Source: Planctomycetota bacterium
GTDB lineage: Bacteria; Planctomycetota; Planctomycetia; Pirellulales; UBA1268
Direction: 5' to 3'
NCBI GenBank assembly: GCA_003669585.1
Contig: QWOQ01000006.1
Location: forward strand, 218,460-282,459
Length of the DNA stretch: 64,000 nt
The notes beneath the pieces are model-generated. The model had not been told where the DNA came from. It did not search any database and worked only from the letters and a program-made list of their open reading frames with translations. Shown here piece by piece: positions 27,326 to 35,363 of this stretch (its first letter is position 1; each line of letters opens with the position of its first letter). The translations under genes were made by a program, and so were the position numbers.

Positions 27326-28882
27326 ATGGCGACACGACTCATTCGAATTTTTGATACGACGCTTCGTGACGGAGAGCAGTCTCCGGGTGCAAGCATGAAT
27401 CTTACCGAGAAGATGGAAATCGCTCGGGCACTGGTATCTCTCGGAGTTGACATTATTGAAGCGGGCTTCCCCATTGCCTCACTGGGCGACTTCGAAAGCG
27501 TGCGTGAAATTGCTCGAGAAGTGAAGGGAGCTACGGTATGCGGTCTGGCTCGGTGTAACGATGCGGATATCGATCGAGCATGGGAGGCGCTCAAGCATGC
27601 TCACCAACCGCGAATCCATGTGTTTTTGGCAACCAGTTCGATTCATCGTGAATTCAAACTTCGAATGACGCAAGAAGAAGTCATCGCTCGCGCGGTAGCC
27701 GGCGTGCGTCGCGCAGCAGCGTTGTGCGACGACATTGAATTCTCACCAGAGGATGCTGCTCGTACGGAGATTGATTTTCTCTGCCGTGTGGTTGAAGCAG
27801 TGATTGAGGCTGGAGCCCAAACAGTCAACATTCCCGATACCGTAGGGTATGCCACGCCAACGCAGATGGGCAGTGTGATTCGGGCACTCATCGACAAAGT
27901 TCCCAACATCGATCAGTCAGTGATCAGTGTTCACTGTCACGACGATCTTGGATTGGCGGTGGCCAACAGCCTCGCGGCGGTTGGCGCGGGAGCCGGTCAA
28001 ATAGAGTGCACCATTAACGGAATTGGTGAACGTGCCGGAAACTGCTCGCTTGAGGAAGTGGTCATGGCGCTGCGTACGAGAGGCGATTTCTACGAGGCCG
28101 ACACCCGTATTGAGAGTCGACGTCTGGTTCCAACAAGTCGTCTGGTGGCAAATATTACAGGCATTCAAGTTCCGCGAAATAAGGCGATTGTGGGCCGCAA
28201 TGCCTTTGCTCACGAAGCTGGTATCCATCAGGACGGCATGCTCAAAGAGCGGCGAACCTACGAAATTATGCGCCCGGAGGATGTAGGGCTTGAACGTACG
28301 GATCTTGTGCTGGGAAAGCACAGTGGCCGGGCAGCGCTTGCCGATCGCGTAAAGGCACTCGGCTACGTGGTTTCAGCGGAGCAATTACAGACGATCTTTG
28401 AGCGATTTAAAACGCTCGCCGATCGCAAGAAGGAAATCTACGACGGTGACATTGCGGCACTGTGCGAGGAAAATTTTACCGACATCGCGGAACGCTGGTC
28501 ATTTGTTGGCTATAAGCTTTCGTGCGCCAGTGGCAGTCCTCCATCGGTCACACTCAGAGTAAAACTCGGTGATGATAAAGGGGATCAAGAACAGTCAGTG
28601 AGCATCTCTTCGGGAGACGGACCGATCGACGGAATTTTCTTGGCAATCGAGAAGCTGACAGGAATCATCACGAAGTGTCGGGATTTTCGAGTGCAGGCCG
28701 TCACTGTAGGCAAGGATGCGCAGGCCGAAGTGACAGTCGAACTGGAGTACGATTCCCGCGTTGAACGTGGAAGAGCGGTATCGACCGACAGTCTGGAGGC
28801 GTCGGCCAAAGCATTTCTTTCGGCAGTCAATCGAATTGCCGCAGGCGCATCCCCCCGATTGCATCCGCATCGCCCCGACTGA
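27326..28882 (+). CDS. leuA: 2-isopropylmalate synthase
   Basis: First committed step of leucine synthesis: condensation of acetyl-CoA with 2-oxoisovalerate. The 518-residue product starts RLIRIFDTTLRDGEQSPGAS with the conserved catalytic Arg, has the metal-binding HCHDDLG, the NGIGERAGNCSLEE segment and GKHSGRAAL. The last 130 residues match the LeuA regulatory domain responsible for leucine feedback. The ATG at 27326 follows AGCAGGA by six bases; an upstream frame start at 27293 is not needed. No other leu gene is nearby. Confidence 0.96.
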   Translation: MATRLIRIFDTTLRDGEQSPGASMNLTEKMEIARALVSLGVDIIEAGFPIASLGDFESVREIAREVKGATVCGLARCNDADIDRAWEALKHAHQPRIHVFLATSSIHREFKLRMTQEEVIARAVAGVRRAAALCDDIEFSPEDAARTEIDFLCRVVEAVIEAGAQTVNIPDTVGYATPTQMGSVIRALIDKVPNIDQSVISVHCHDDLGLAVANSLAAVGAGAGQIECTINGIGERAGNCSLEEVVMALRTRGDFYEADTRIESRRLVPTSRLVANITGIQVPRNKAIVGRNAFAHEAGIHQDGMLKERRTYEIMRPEDVGLERTDLVLGKHSGRAALADRVKALGYVVSAEQLQTIFERFKTLADRKKEIYDGDIAALCEENFTDIAERWSFVGYKLSCASGSPPSVTLRVKLGDDKGDQEQSVSISSGDGPIDGIFLAIEKLTGIITKCRDFRVQAVTVGKDAQAEVTVELEYDSRVERGRAVSTDSLEASAKAFLSAVNRIAAGASPRLHPHRPD

Positions 28883-28926
28883 ACACTGTTGTCACAGAAG
28901 TTCGCATTGTGAGTTGAAGAAACTTC

Positions 28927-29274
28927 TTAGATGGCTTCGCTGCCGCGCTCACCAGTACGAATTCGAACGCAATCGTCCATGGGGAGTACGAATATTTTTC
29001 CGTCGCCGATTTCTCCTCGATCGCCTGAGCGGCCTCCTTTGACAATTGCCGAGATCGTCGGCTCTACAAACTCGTCGTTGACGGCGATCTGCAGTTGCAC
29101 CTTTCGAAGCAGATTGACTGCAATCTCATGACCTCGATAGATTTCGGCGTGTCCTCTTTGTCTTCCAAATCCCTGCACATCCATGACGGTGAGGCGAAAC
29201 ACTTCCACCTCAGTGAGCGCCTGTTTGACGCTCTCAAGTTTTCCAGGTTGGATGATTGCAATAATGAGTTTCAA
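28927..29274 (-). CDS. Nitrogen regulatory protein PII (GlnB/GlnK type) lacking Tyr51
   Basis: A 115-residue PII signal protein that senses ATP/ADP and 2-oxoglutarate and controls targets such as Amt. The family segments GFGRQRGHAEIYRGHE and GEIGDGKIFV are present. Counting from the start, Tyr46 is kept but the uridylylated Tyr51 is Ile, so classical GlnD control cannot act there. A three-residue insertion precedes IGDGKIF. The TTG at 29274 is chosen: GGAGG stands nine bases upstream and the resulting N-terminus MKLIIAIIQPGKL fits the family. It lies downstream of amt on the same strand, with a terminator between them. Confidence 0.93.
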   Translation of the reverse strand: MKLIIAIIQPGKLESVKQALTEVEVFRLTVMDVQGFGRQRGHAEIYRGHEIAVNLLRKVQLQIAVNDEFVEPTISAIVKGGRSGDRGEIGDGKIFVLPMDDCVRIRTGERGSEAI

Positions 29275-29303
29275 TGTTTCACGCCTCCGGTTCAAAACTC
29301 AAA

Positions 29304-29333
29304 ATTGTAGCGATGAACCTTGTTCCTCCACAA
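29304..29333 (-). promoter_or_regulatory. Candidate housekeeping promoter of the PII gene
   Basis: On the minus strand TTGTGG (29333-29328) and TACAAT (29309-29304) are separated by 18 bases, a fair sigma-70 type promoter. It would start the transcript about 20 bases before the glnB start and lies after the amt terminator. Confidence 0.4.
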
Positions 29334-29401
29334 CCGAAGCCGTAACAGAGACGGCTCGGCGGGGAATCGCTCTGAAGTCGGAATGATGAGAAGAGAATGA
29401 G

Positions 29402-29466
29402 GAAAAAAGAAAAATGCCCCGGCCTGGGTGAGCAAGGCGGAATGCTCACCCAAGCCATTGGGGCAT
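29402..29466 (-). terminator. Strong intrinsic terminator after amt
   Basis: A long stem: ATGCCCC (29414-29420) pairs with GGGGCAT (29460-29466) and TGGGTGAGCA pairs with TGCTCACCCA inside it. On the minus strand it is followed by a T-rich run. It separates amt from glnB. Confidence 0.88.
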
Positions 29467-29483
29467 CCTTCTGGATTGGAGAA

Positions 29484-31106
29484 CTACTCGTTGCGAACCA
29501 TGACAAAGCCATGGTAGGCCTCGTTCCCATGTTCACAGATGTCGAGTCCTTCGATCTCGTCTTGTGGCGAAACGCGAAGTCCAACGGTGGCTTTGATGAT
29601 GAGCCAAGCGATGGCTGACACTGGCACAACGTAAGCTCCTACGAGGAGCACGCCGACCAACTGGGCGATCAACTGTTTTGCGCCGCCGCCAAAGAAGAGG
29701 CCTGCATAGGGACCGCCAGCAGCTGCTGTTCCAAACGGCGTGTTCAATACCGTTCCTGAGAGATCGGCGACAGTAAAGAGACCGACGCAGAGCGTCCCGA
29801 AAATTCCACAAACCAGATGCACACTTGTCGCGCCGACTGGATCGTCAATGTGTATTCGATCAAAAAACAAAACTGACATGATCACCAGCACTCCGGCAAT
29901 GGCTCCGATAATCAGCGAACACGGTACGGAGGTGTAGGCGGCGCATGCCGTGATTGACACCAACCCAGCTAAACAGCCGTTGAGAGTCATTCCAATATCT
30001 GGCTTGCCGAGCAGAATCCACGCAGTGGCCGTAGCAGTGAGAGTAGCAGCGGCGGCGGCGGCGTTGGTGTTCACAGCAACCAGCGCCGCTAATGCTCCAC
30101 CGTCTCCAGCCACTCCCATAGTGCTTCCTGGATTGAATCCAAACCAGCCGAACCAGAGCACAAAACAGCCGATGAACGCGGCTGTCATATTGTGTCCTGG
30201 AATGGCACGCACCTTGCCATCGGAACCATACTTTCCAATGCGAGGACCTAGAATCAGTGCACCGGTAAGGGCCGACCAACCGCCTACGGAGTGCACGACT
30301 GAACAACCAGCAAAGTCCCAGAAGTTCCATTCCTTGGCGAGATAGCCGAAGCCCCATATCCAGTGGCCTACGACTGGATAAATTGCCAGCGCCATCACAA
30401 AACTAAAGATGATAAATGCGTGATAACGAATTCTCTCAGCGACCGCTCCAGAGACAATCGTGGCAGCGGTGCCTGCAAAGACGAGTTGAAAGAAAAACTT
30501 TGCCCAGAGCGGAACGTGTGTCCAGCTGATGGCGCTATAAACCCCCTGATACCGGTCTCCCATAAACGGGCTATTGTCGCCGCCACCCACGCCCCAACTC
30601 CCCGAATTTCCTATCCAAGCTCCGTCACCAGAGCCAAACATAAGATCCCAACCCAACAGCCAGTAGGCCACTGACGTAGCGGCAAACACGATGAAATTTT
30701 TGCTCAGAATGTTGACGCAGTTTTTAGATCTAGCAAAACCAGTTTCTACACAACCAAAGCCAAGATTCATAAAAAATACGAGCATGGCGCATACAAGAAC
30801 CCAGACGGTATCAGCCCCAGTCCAGAGCTTCTCTACCATCTGCTCAAGCGACATGAGATTGGGTGCATAGGCTTGTGAAACATCGGCAGCAACCGGCGGT
30901 GTCGTCGTAGCATCTAGTGCAATAACCGCAGATTCAACACCAGCACTGGATTGTGTTTCGTCTTGTCCCCACGACGGTTGAGACAGGATTAAAAAACCCA
31001 TGACTGTGGTGAAGAATAACGTTGTGCCCAACTGCGTGCGTGTACAACACGGTCGAAGAAAACCATGAAAGAAAGACCATTTCCATTTATCCGCCAACTG
31101 TCCCAT
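29484..31106 (-). CDS. amt: Ammonium transporter (Amt family)
   Basis: A 540-residue membrane channel for ammonia/ammonium, trimeric in the inner membrane. It has an N-terminal cleavable signal region (LFFTTVMGFLILSQPSWGQ), as in many Amt proteins, then about 11 transmembrane segments. The pore twin His lie in CSVVHSVGGW and GATSVHLVCG; AGTAATIVSGAVAER is the family signature. The C-terminal tail IEGLDICEHGNEAYHGF is the PII-binding region. The ATG at 31106 has GGAGG six bases upstream; an ATG at 31130 is less likely. A sigma-54 promoter lies upstream. Confidence 0.96.
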   Translation of the reverse strand: MGQLADKWKWSFFHGFLRPCCTRTQLGTTLFFTTVMGFLILSQPSWGQDETQSSAGVESAVIALDATTTPPVAADVSQAYAPNLMSLEQMVEKLWTGADTVWVLVCAMLVFFMNLGFGCVETGFARSKNCVNILSKNFIVFAATSVAYWLLGWDLMFGSGDGAWIGNSGSWGVGGGDNSPFMGDRYQGVYSAISWTHVPLWAKFFFQLVFAGTAATIVSGAVAERIRYHAFIIFSFVMALAIYPVVGHWIWGFGYLAKEWNFWDFAGCSVVHSVGGWSALTGALILGPRIGKYGSDGKVRAIPGHNMTAAFIGCFVLWFGWFGFNPGSTMGVAGDGGALAALVAVNTNAAAAAATLTATATAWILLGKPDIGMTLNGCLAGLVSITACAAYTSVPCSLIIGAIAGVLVIMSVLFFDRIHIDDPVGATSVHLVCGIFGTLCVGLFTVADLSGTVLNTPFGTAAAGGPYAGLFFGGGAKQLIAQLVGVLLVGAYVVPVSAIAWLIIKATVGLRVSPQDEIEGLDICEHGNEAYHGFVMVRNE

Positions 31107-31167
31107 CACCGCCTCCAAAAAAATACACATGGCCGACAGCGAAATGCCTCACTGCAATCACCGACGA

Positions 31168-31188
31168 ATCACAGAAAAAGTCTGTGAT
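31168..31188 (-). promoter_or_regulatory. Hairpin at the 5' end of the amt transcript
   Basis: A perfect 8-bp stem, ATCACAGA with TCTGTGAT, closes a 5-base loop. It would begin within a few bases of the transcription start predicted from the sigma-54 promoter, where it may stabilise the mRNA or act as a regulator. A partly overlapping inverted repeat, GTGAT and ATCAC, covers 31184-31199. Confidence 0.45.
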
Positions 31189-31200
31189 GAATTAATCACT

Positions 31201-31217
31201 TTGCAAAGCACGTGCCA
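31201..31217 (-). promoter_or_regulatory. Sigma-54 promoter of amt
   Basis: Read on the minus strand the bases are TGGCACG-TGCT-TTGCAA: GG and GC are separated by exactly ten bases, and it matches the -24/-12 consensus at every conserved position. Transcription would begin near 31191, giving an 85-base leader before the amt start at 31106. Confidence 0.8.
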
Positions 31218-31378
31218 AAATCTGCAGAGGCTGAAAACAATACGGATTCTTAAATGTACGATTTACAAAAAAGCTTTTTTATAAGACCGTAATGAAAAAT
31301 CGATGAGAAATATCGGCACTCTCTGTTTGCTATTAAGAGATAGAATTTTTGAGAGAGCCTATTTTCGTGGCATGGCAC

Positions 31379-31395
31379 TGCGCGAAGAATGTGCA
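31379..31395. promoter_or_regulatory. Candidate NtrC enhancer site
   Basis: The 17 bases TGCGCGAAGAATGTGCA match the dyad TGCAC-N7-GTGCA with one change. The site lies about 190 bp upstream of the predicted amt start, a normal distance for a sigma-54 activator. Confidence 0.35.
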
Positions 31396-31451
31396 GGGAG
31401 CATCTTGGAATCGCACGAGATTCGATGAGAGGTCTCTTGCACAGCTGAACG

Positions 31452-32150
31452 TCAAAAAAGTGGAAGCAGCTCCGGTGGCGCTTTGGCACCTGTGCTGGAC
31501 TGCATTTCAAAGATCGGATGAGAAAAGAACTCAACCGGACGGCCATCCTGAGGATGAGCGATTGCGAGCCATTCGGCATGAAGGTGGAGTCTGTGAGCAT
31601 GATCGACCGGGCCGTAGAGTTGATCACCGATGATCGGCAGCCCCATCCACGCCAGATGAATGCGAAGTTGATGCGAGCGCCCGGTGAGTGGTTCAAGTTC
31701 GATGACGGATTGGTTGCTGGTAGCAAAGCCCGTTGCCGGAGAAATCACGTTCCATCGAGTGACTGCGCGAACGCCAAGGATCGGATCAACTCTCCAGCGA
31801 GGAGGCCGGTCAAAATCTCGTGCCAGTGGCAAATGCAGTGTGCCGCCAGCACATCGCGGTACGCCATGCACTATCGCACGATATCGCTTGCGAACGAGCC
31901 GGCTTTCGAACTGTAAGCCCAACTGCCGACGAGCCAGAGTCGTTCGGGCAAGAATTAAAAGGCCAGAGGTGTCTCGATCGAGTCGATGTGCGGCCTCCAG
32001 CGGCCCCCATGCGTCGGCAAGTTGTTCACAGACGCTCGGGGGATCAAAAGGGGAAAGCGCAGGAACGCTGGGTATCCCGGACGGTTTGTCGATAACGAGA
32101 ATCCAGTCATCGTCATGAATAACTCGGATAGCAGGAGCAATTGGATGCAC
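31452..32150 (-). CDS. RluA-family RNA pseudouridine synthase
   Basis: A 232-residue enzyme of the RluA/RluC/RluD family. The catalytic Asp lies in EAAHRLDRDTSGLLI, followed by GRSHQLRIHLAWMGLPIIGDQLYG, both diagnostic. It lacks an S4 domain, unlike RluC and RluD, so it is closer to RluA (23S or tRNA target); the exact uridine is unknown. The start is GTG at 32150. It follows the last gene of the long envelope operon by 70 bases on the same strand and may be read from it, although its function looks unrelated. Confidence 0.93.
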   Translation of the reverse strand: MHPIAPAIRVIHDDDWILVIDKPSGIPSVPALSPFDPPSVCEQLADAWGPLEAAHRLDRDTSGLLILARTTLARRQLGLQFESRLVRKRYRAIVHGVPRCAGGTLHLPLARDFDRPPRWRVDPILGVRAVTRWNVISPATGFATSNQSVIELEPLTGRSHQLRIHLAWMGLPIIGDQLYGPVDHAHRLHLHAEWLAIAHPQDGRPVEFFSHPIFEMQSSTGAKAPPELLPLF

Positions 32151-32220
32151 GAAAGGCTCACTCCATGAAACAATCAGACATCCTCAAAAATCGGAGAATC
32201 ACGCTGGCGACAGTGCGATG

Positions 32221-34320
32221 TTAGAGAACGCCAAGAGATTCAACCCATGCCGCGAGACGTTCTGTGGGGATGGGGTCATTGAGGACTTCGTCGATCTGAC
32301 CGAAAGGCAGCCCTGCTTTTTCAAGACGCGATCGATCGGCGTCTATCTTTCTTGCTTTTTGTGCAACGGTCTGACAAAAAAGAATTGAAAGTGGAAGTCC
32401 CGGATCGGATGGAGTGATTTTTGCCGAACGTGGAAGTCCTGTGTCGATCAAGGCAACGCCGCGAAAAACTCCTCCAAACGACTCGGCGACCATCCAGGCA
32501 AAAGCACCCCCTGCACCGCGACCCGCAACCGCAATGCGACTCAGATCAATCGGTCGCCTCGATCGAACCGAATCAAGGGCTCGAGCGACGAGCGGCAAAT
32601 CCTGACGGCCCCAGCGATTGGTGTCGGTGGAACCCGGCAGCACAACGACGACTCCGTATCGAGCAGCTGCCGCACGCCAGAGTTCACCGGTATCTTTGTC
32701 AACTTGTCCACGTGGCTCATCAAAGAAAAAAAGGATTCCCAGCGGCATCTCATTGTTGGTTGTATCGTCAGAAGGGTCATCGTGTGGACTGGGTTTTGGC
32801 AGGACCGCCAGAGGAGGCTTTGCCACTTCAGGTGCTTCGAGAGTCTCAATCTGAACAGCGTCTTCAATCAAGTCGGCCTGTGCAATGAGATCGGGCACGC
32901 CAACAGGCACTTCGCCAAGCGTAAGCTCAATGTCGATCAGGGTATCGTTTCGCTTGATGTGAAATGGCACGAGTGCTTTGGGTTCGAGCCCGGCAAGTAT
33001 GCCGCTGAGTTGCGTAGCCGATTCAATAACTGTTTCATGAATGCGCTCGATTCGATCGGCGGGCTTGATGCCTGCTGCAGACGCGGCACTGTTCGGCCAG
33101 ACCCATGAAACAATAGCCGGTTGTGAATCTCCTGTTGAACGTTGTAAGACGATCCCTGCACAGGGCCGACGATACGGAGGCAGGCTTTCCACAAGAGTGA
33201 CTGTGAATGGAAGTTGCTGAAATGTTTCTTCGGAAGCAGTATCAGTATTGTTTGTGCGTGGTGCAGTAGCTCGCTTGACGACAAGGTGAACGGTGTCATT
33301 GGCATAGAGAGGAGCGAGCACATGACGAAGCTGCGCGATGCGAGAGATTGACTTGCCTTGCGCTTTGATGATTTCGTCGCCAGAACGCAGACCTGCTGCA
33401 AACGCCGGAGAACCTGAACGACACGTGGCAACCACCGCAGGTGAGGTAAAAGGATCTGTGGCGCGGTATCCGATGCCAATAATTCCAGGAGAAAGGGTTT
33501 CACCCGCTTGGAGGCGAGGCAACACGGAAAGAATGTCTTCCAGCGGAACGGCAAATCCGATTCCAGAATCGTACAATTCACTCCCTGATTGCATGCCTGC
33601 GGTGTCGGCTGGAAGAGGCGCAAGGACGCCGATCACTCGGCCCTCGATATCACAAAGCGGTCCACCGTAGTTTGCAGGTGAAATTGAAGCGTCTGTCTGA
33701 ACCGCCTTGCCCCAAGCGCGATCAAGTGCAGAAAGAATACCTACGGCAACGTAGGGTGTTTTCGAATTCCAGGCGCGACCAATCGCCAGCGTCCATTGTC
33801 CGACTTCGAGTCCCTGACGCAAAGCAGGTTCTGGAATTCGAAGAGGCACCGAAGTCTCGATTTTTATAAGAACCAATCCGCGACTTCGGTCCCGGGAAAC
33901 AACTTTCGCAGATCGTCTGAGTCCGTCGGGAAACACAACCATTGCCTCAATTGTTTCGTCGGTAATAGCGAAGGACGTTGTGATAATCCAACCATCGGTC
34001 CCAATGACAACGCCTGTTGAAGGCCCTGCACCAGCCGTATCCTCCGAAGCCTCTGCGGCGCCGATCACTTCGATGCGCACGGCAAACATTTCAGCACGAG
34101 CGACTGCTGTACGAAAGGCATCTTCCTCTTCGATCGAAATGTCATCGGCCTGAAGCAACCGAGGAAATCGGGAGGACTCGCATAAAAGTCCCACGAGGAG
34201 AAATACAAAAAATCTCAGGGATTCTCCCAAGATGACACCGAGAGAATGCGAACAGAAAAATGGACTGCTTGAAACCATTAATCGCATTCGTGTCATGAGC
34301 GGAAGCGTGTGGGTGATCAT
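32221..34320 (-). CDS. Pseudoprotease: HtrA-like domain without catalytic triad, two PDZ domains, alpha/beta-hydrolase-like C-terminus
   Basis: A 699-residue exported protein. Residues 70-265 have the trypsin/HtrA fold, but the triad is lost: Phe117 stands at the His position (IITTSFAIT), Gly148 at the Asp, and Tyr218 at the Ser (SPANYGGPL for NPGNSGGPL). PDZ-like domains follow at about 270-365 and 385-475. The last 180 residues resemble an alpha/beta hydrolase (GILFFFDEP, VVVVLPGS) whose nucleophile elbow is GRGAGG with Gly in place of Ser. A hydrophobic segment near 36-46 suggests export. The ATG overlaps the previous stop (34317-34320). It is likely a scaffold or substrate-binding partner of the active protease two genes upstream. 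Confidence 0.85.
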   Translation of the reverse strand: MITHTLPLMTRMRLMVSSSPFFCSHSLGVILGESLRFFVFLLVGLLCESSRFPRLLQADDISIEEEDAFRTAVARAEMFAVRIEVIGAAEASEDTAGAGPSTGVVIGTDGWIITTSFAITDETIEAMVVFPDGLRRSAKVVSRDRSRGLVLIKIETSVPLRIPEPALRQGLEVGQWTLAIGRAWNSKTPYVAVGILSALDRAWGKAVQTDASISPANYGGPLCDIEGRVIGVLAPLPADTAGMQSGSELYDSGIGFAVPLEDILSVLPRLQAGETLSPGIIGIGYRATDPFTSPAVVATCRSGSPAFAAGLRSGDEIIKAQGKSISRIAQLRHVLAPLYANDTVHLVVKRATAPRTNNTDTASEETFQQLPFTVTLVESLPPYRRPCAGIVLQRSTGDSQPAIVSWVWPNSAASAAGIKPADRIERIHETVIESATQLSGILAGLEPKALVPFHIKRNDTLIDIELTLGEVPVGVPDLIAQADLIEDAVQIETLEAPEVAKPPLAVLPKPSPHDDPSDDTTNNEMPLGILFFFDEPRGQVDKDTGELWRAAAARYGVVVVLPGSTDTNRWGRQDLPLVARALDSVRSRRPIDLSRIAVAGRGAGGAFAWMVAESFGGVFRGVALIDTGLPRSAKITPSDPGLPLSILFCQTVAQKARKIDADRSRLEKAGLPFGQIDEVLNDPIPTERLAAWVESLGVL

Positions 34321-35363
34321 TGGCGAGCGGCCTTTTTTGTGTCTGGCAATGGACCCAAATCGAGGTCAATCAGTTCCCCGTTTCGAACGACTGTGATTTG
34401 TATTGGATCGCCTGCCGGAACTCGTCCGAGCGCTCTGGACATCGATATTCGAGAACCGACGGAATCGAGTCCTACAGCCACAACAAGATCATCCGCTCGC
34501 ACGTCTGCCCGAGCAGCAGGCGAGTCGGGAAGAATCGATTCCACAAAAGGTGGCGTCTTGTCAAGCAAGTCGGGAAGCAGCACAACTCCTAATACCGTTG
34601 GGTCTATTCGAACAACGAGAGACGATGTTTCCGGTTCGACACTCTTTCCGTCAAGAATATCGCGGTACGCCGGTAGCAGTTCATCAATTGGAATCGCATA
34701 CGAAATCCAAATGCCGCTCGTCGACGAACGCAGTTCCTTGCCAAGCATCCCGATGAGACGTCCACGGTAATCGACGAGTGCTCCTCCTGGAGAACCTGGA
34801 TTGTTGGTCGTGCAATCAAGCAGGTAGACATCACCGCGATAGGGTGCTTCATACGCGCCTCGGCGGGCCGCGAGCGGAATAACAGTGGCGATAACACCGT
34901 GTTGAGCGCTTACTCGTTCATCCCCCACCGCCACACCAAACAGATTCGAAAGAGCAAAAATCCGTGTTCCCGGCGGCGATCGCTCAATATTGTTTGAGTC
35001 AAAAAAAGGCGTATCGGTTGCTTGCAACGAAAGTACGGCCAATTCTCGCCGTGGATCGACGCCAACAAGCGTTGCCACATAACGCGTTCCGTCGTCGAGA
35101 ACACAGTCAATTTGATCGGAATCGAGAACCGTCGACATCACCGTAAGCACATGGCCTTCCTGTGAAATCAACACGCCGCTTTGATAGGCCTCAAGACCTC
35201 GAAAACCACCAGCGCCGTAAAGTTTCACAACTTTTCTCGCCGCTGAAGCAATTGTTTCCTCTGGACGAAGGGCCATCGATTCAGTGGTCATCGCAAGAAA
35301 CAAAGCGATAGCCACCCACACTCCCCTTCTCAAAATATTTGGAACCATAGCGATTACTTTCAA
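34317..35363 (-). CDS. Pseudoprotease with trypsin-like fold and PDZ domain
   Basis: A 348-residue exported protein: signal peptide (GVWVAIALFLAMTTESMA), trypsin-like domain to about residue 225, then a PDZ domain (VESILPDSPAARADVRADD). At the catalytic positions Ser77 replaces His (VLTVMSTV), Glu107 replaces Asp, and Pro192 stands where the Ser should be (NNPGSPGGALVD), so proteolysis is not expected. The start is TTG at 35363, overlapping the preceding stop by four bases, or ATG at 35348; both give a plausible signal peptide. It sits between the active HtrA-like gene and the larger pseudoprotease gene in a coupled trio. Confidence 0.85.
   Translation of the reverse strand: MKVIAMVPNILRRGVWVAIALFLAMTTESMALRPEETIASAARKVVKLYGAGGFRGLEAYQSGVLISQEGHVLTVMSTVLDSDQIDCVLDDGTRYVATLVGVDPRRELAVLSLQATDTPFFDSNNIERSPPGTRIFALSNLFGVAVGDERVSAQHGVIATVIPLAARRGAYEAPYRGDVYLLDCTTNNPGSPGGALVDYRGRLIGMLGKELRSSTSGIWISYAIPIDELLPAYRDILDGKSVEPETSSLVVRIDPTVLGVVLLPDLLDKTPPFVESILPDSPAARADVRADDLVVAVGLDSVGSRISMSRALGRVPAGDPIQITVVRNGELIDLDLGPLPDTKKAARQ

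Noticed and set aside
31250..31726. Minus-strand open frame over the end of the RluA-type gene
   Set aside because: It lies in a different frame over conserved synthase motifs and crosses the amt promoter.
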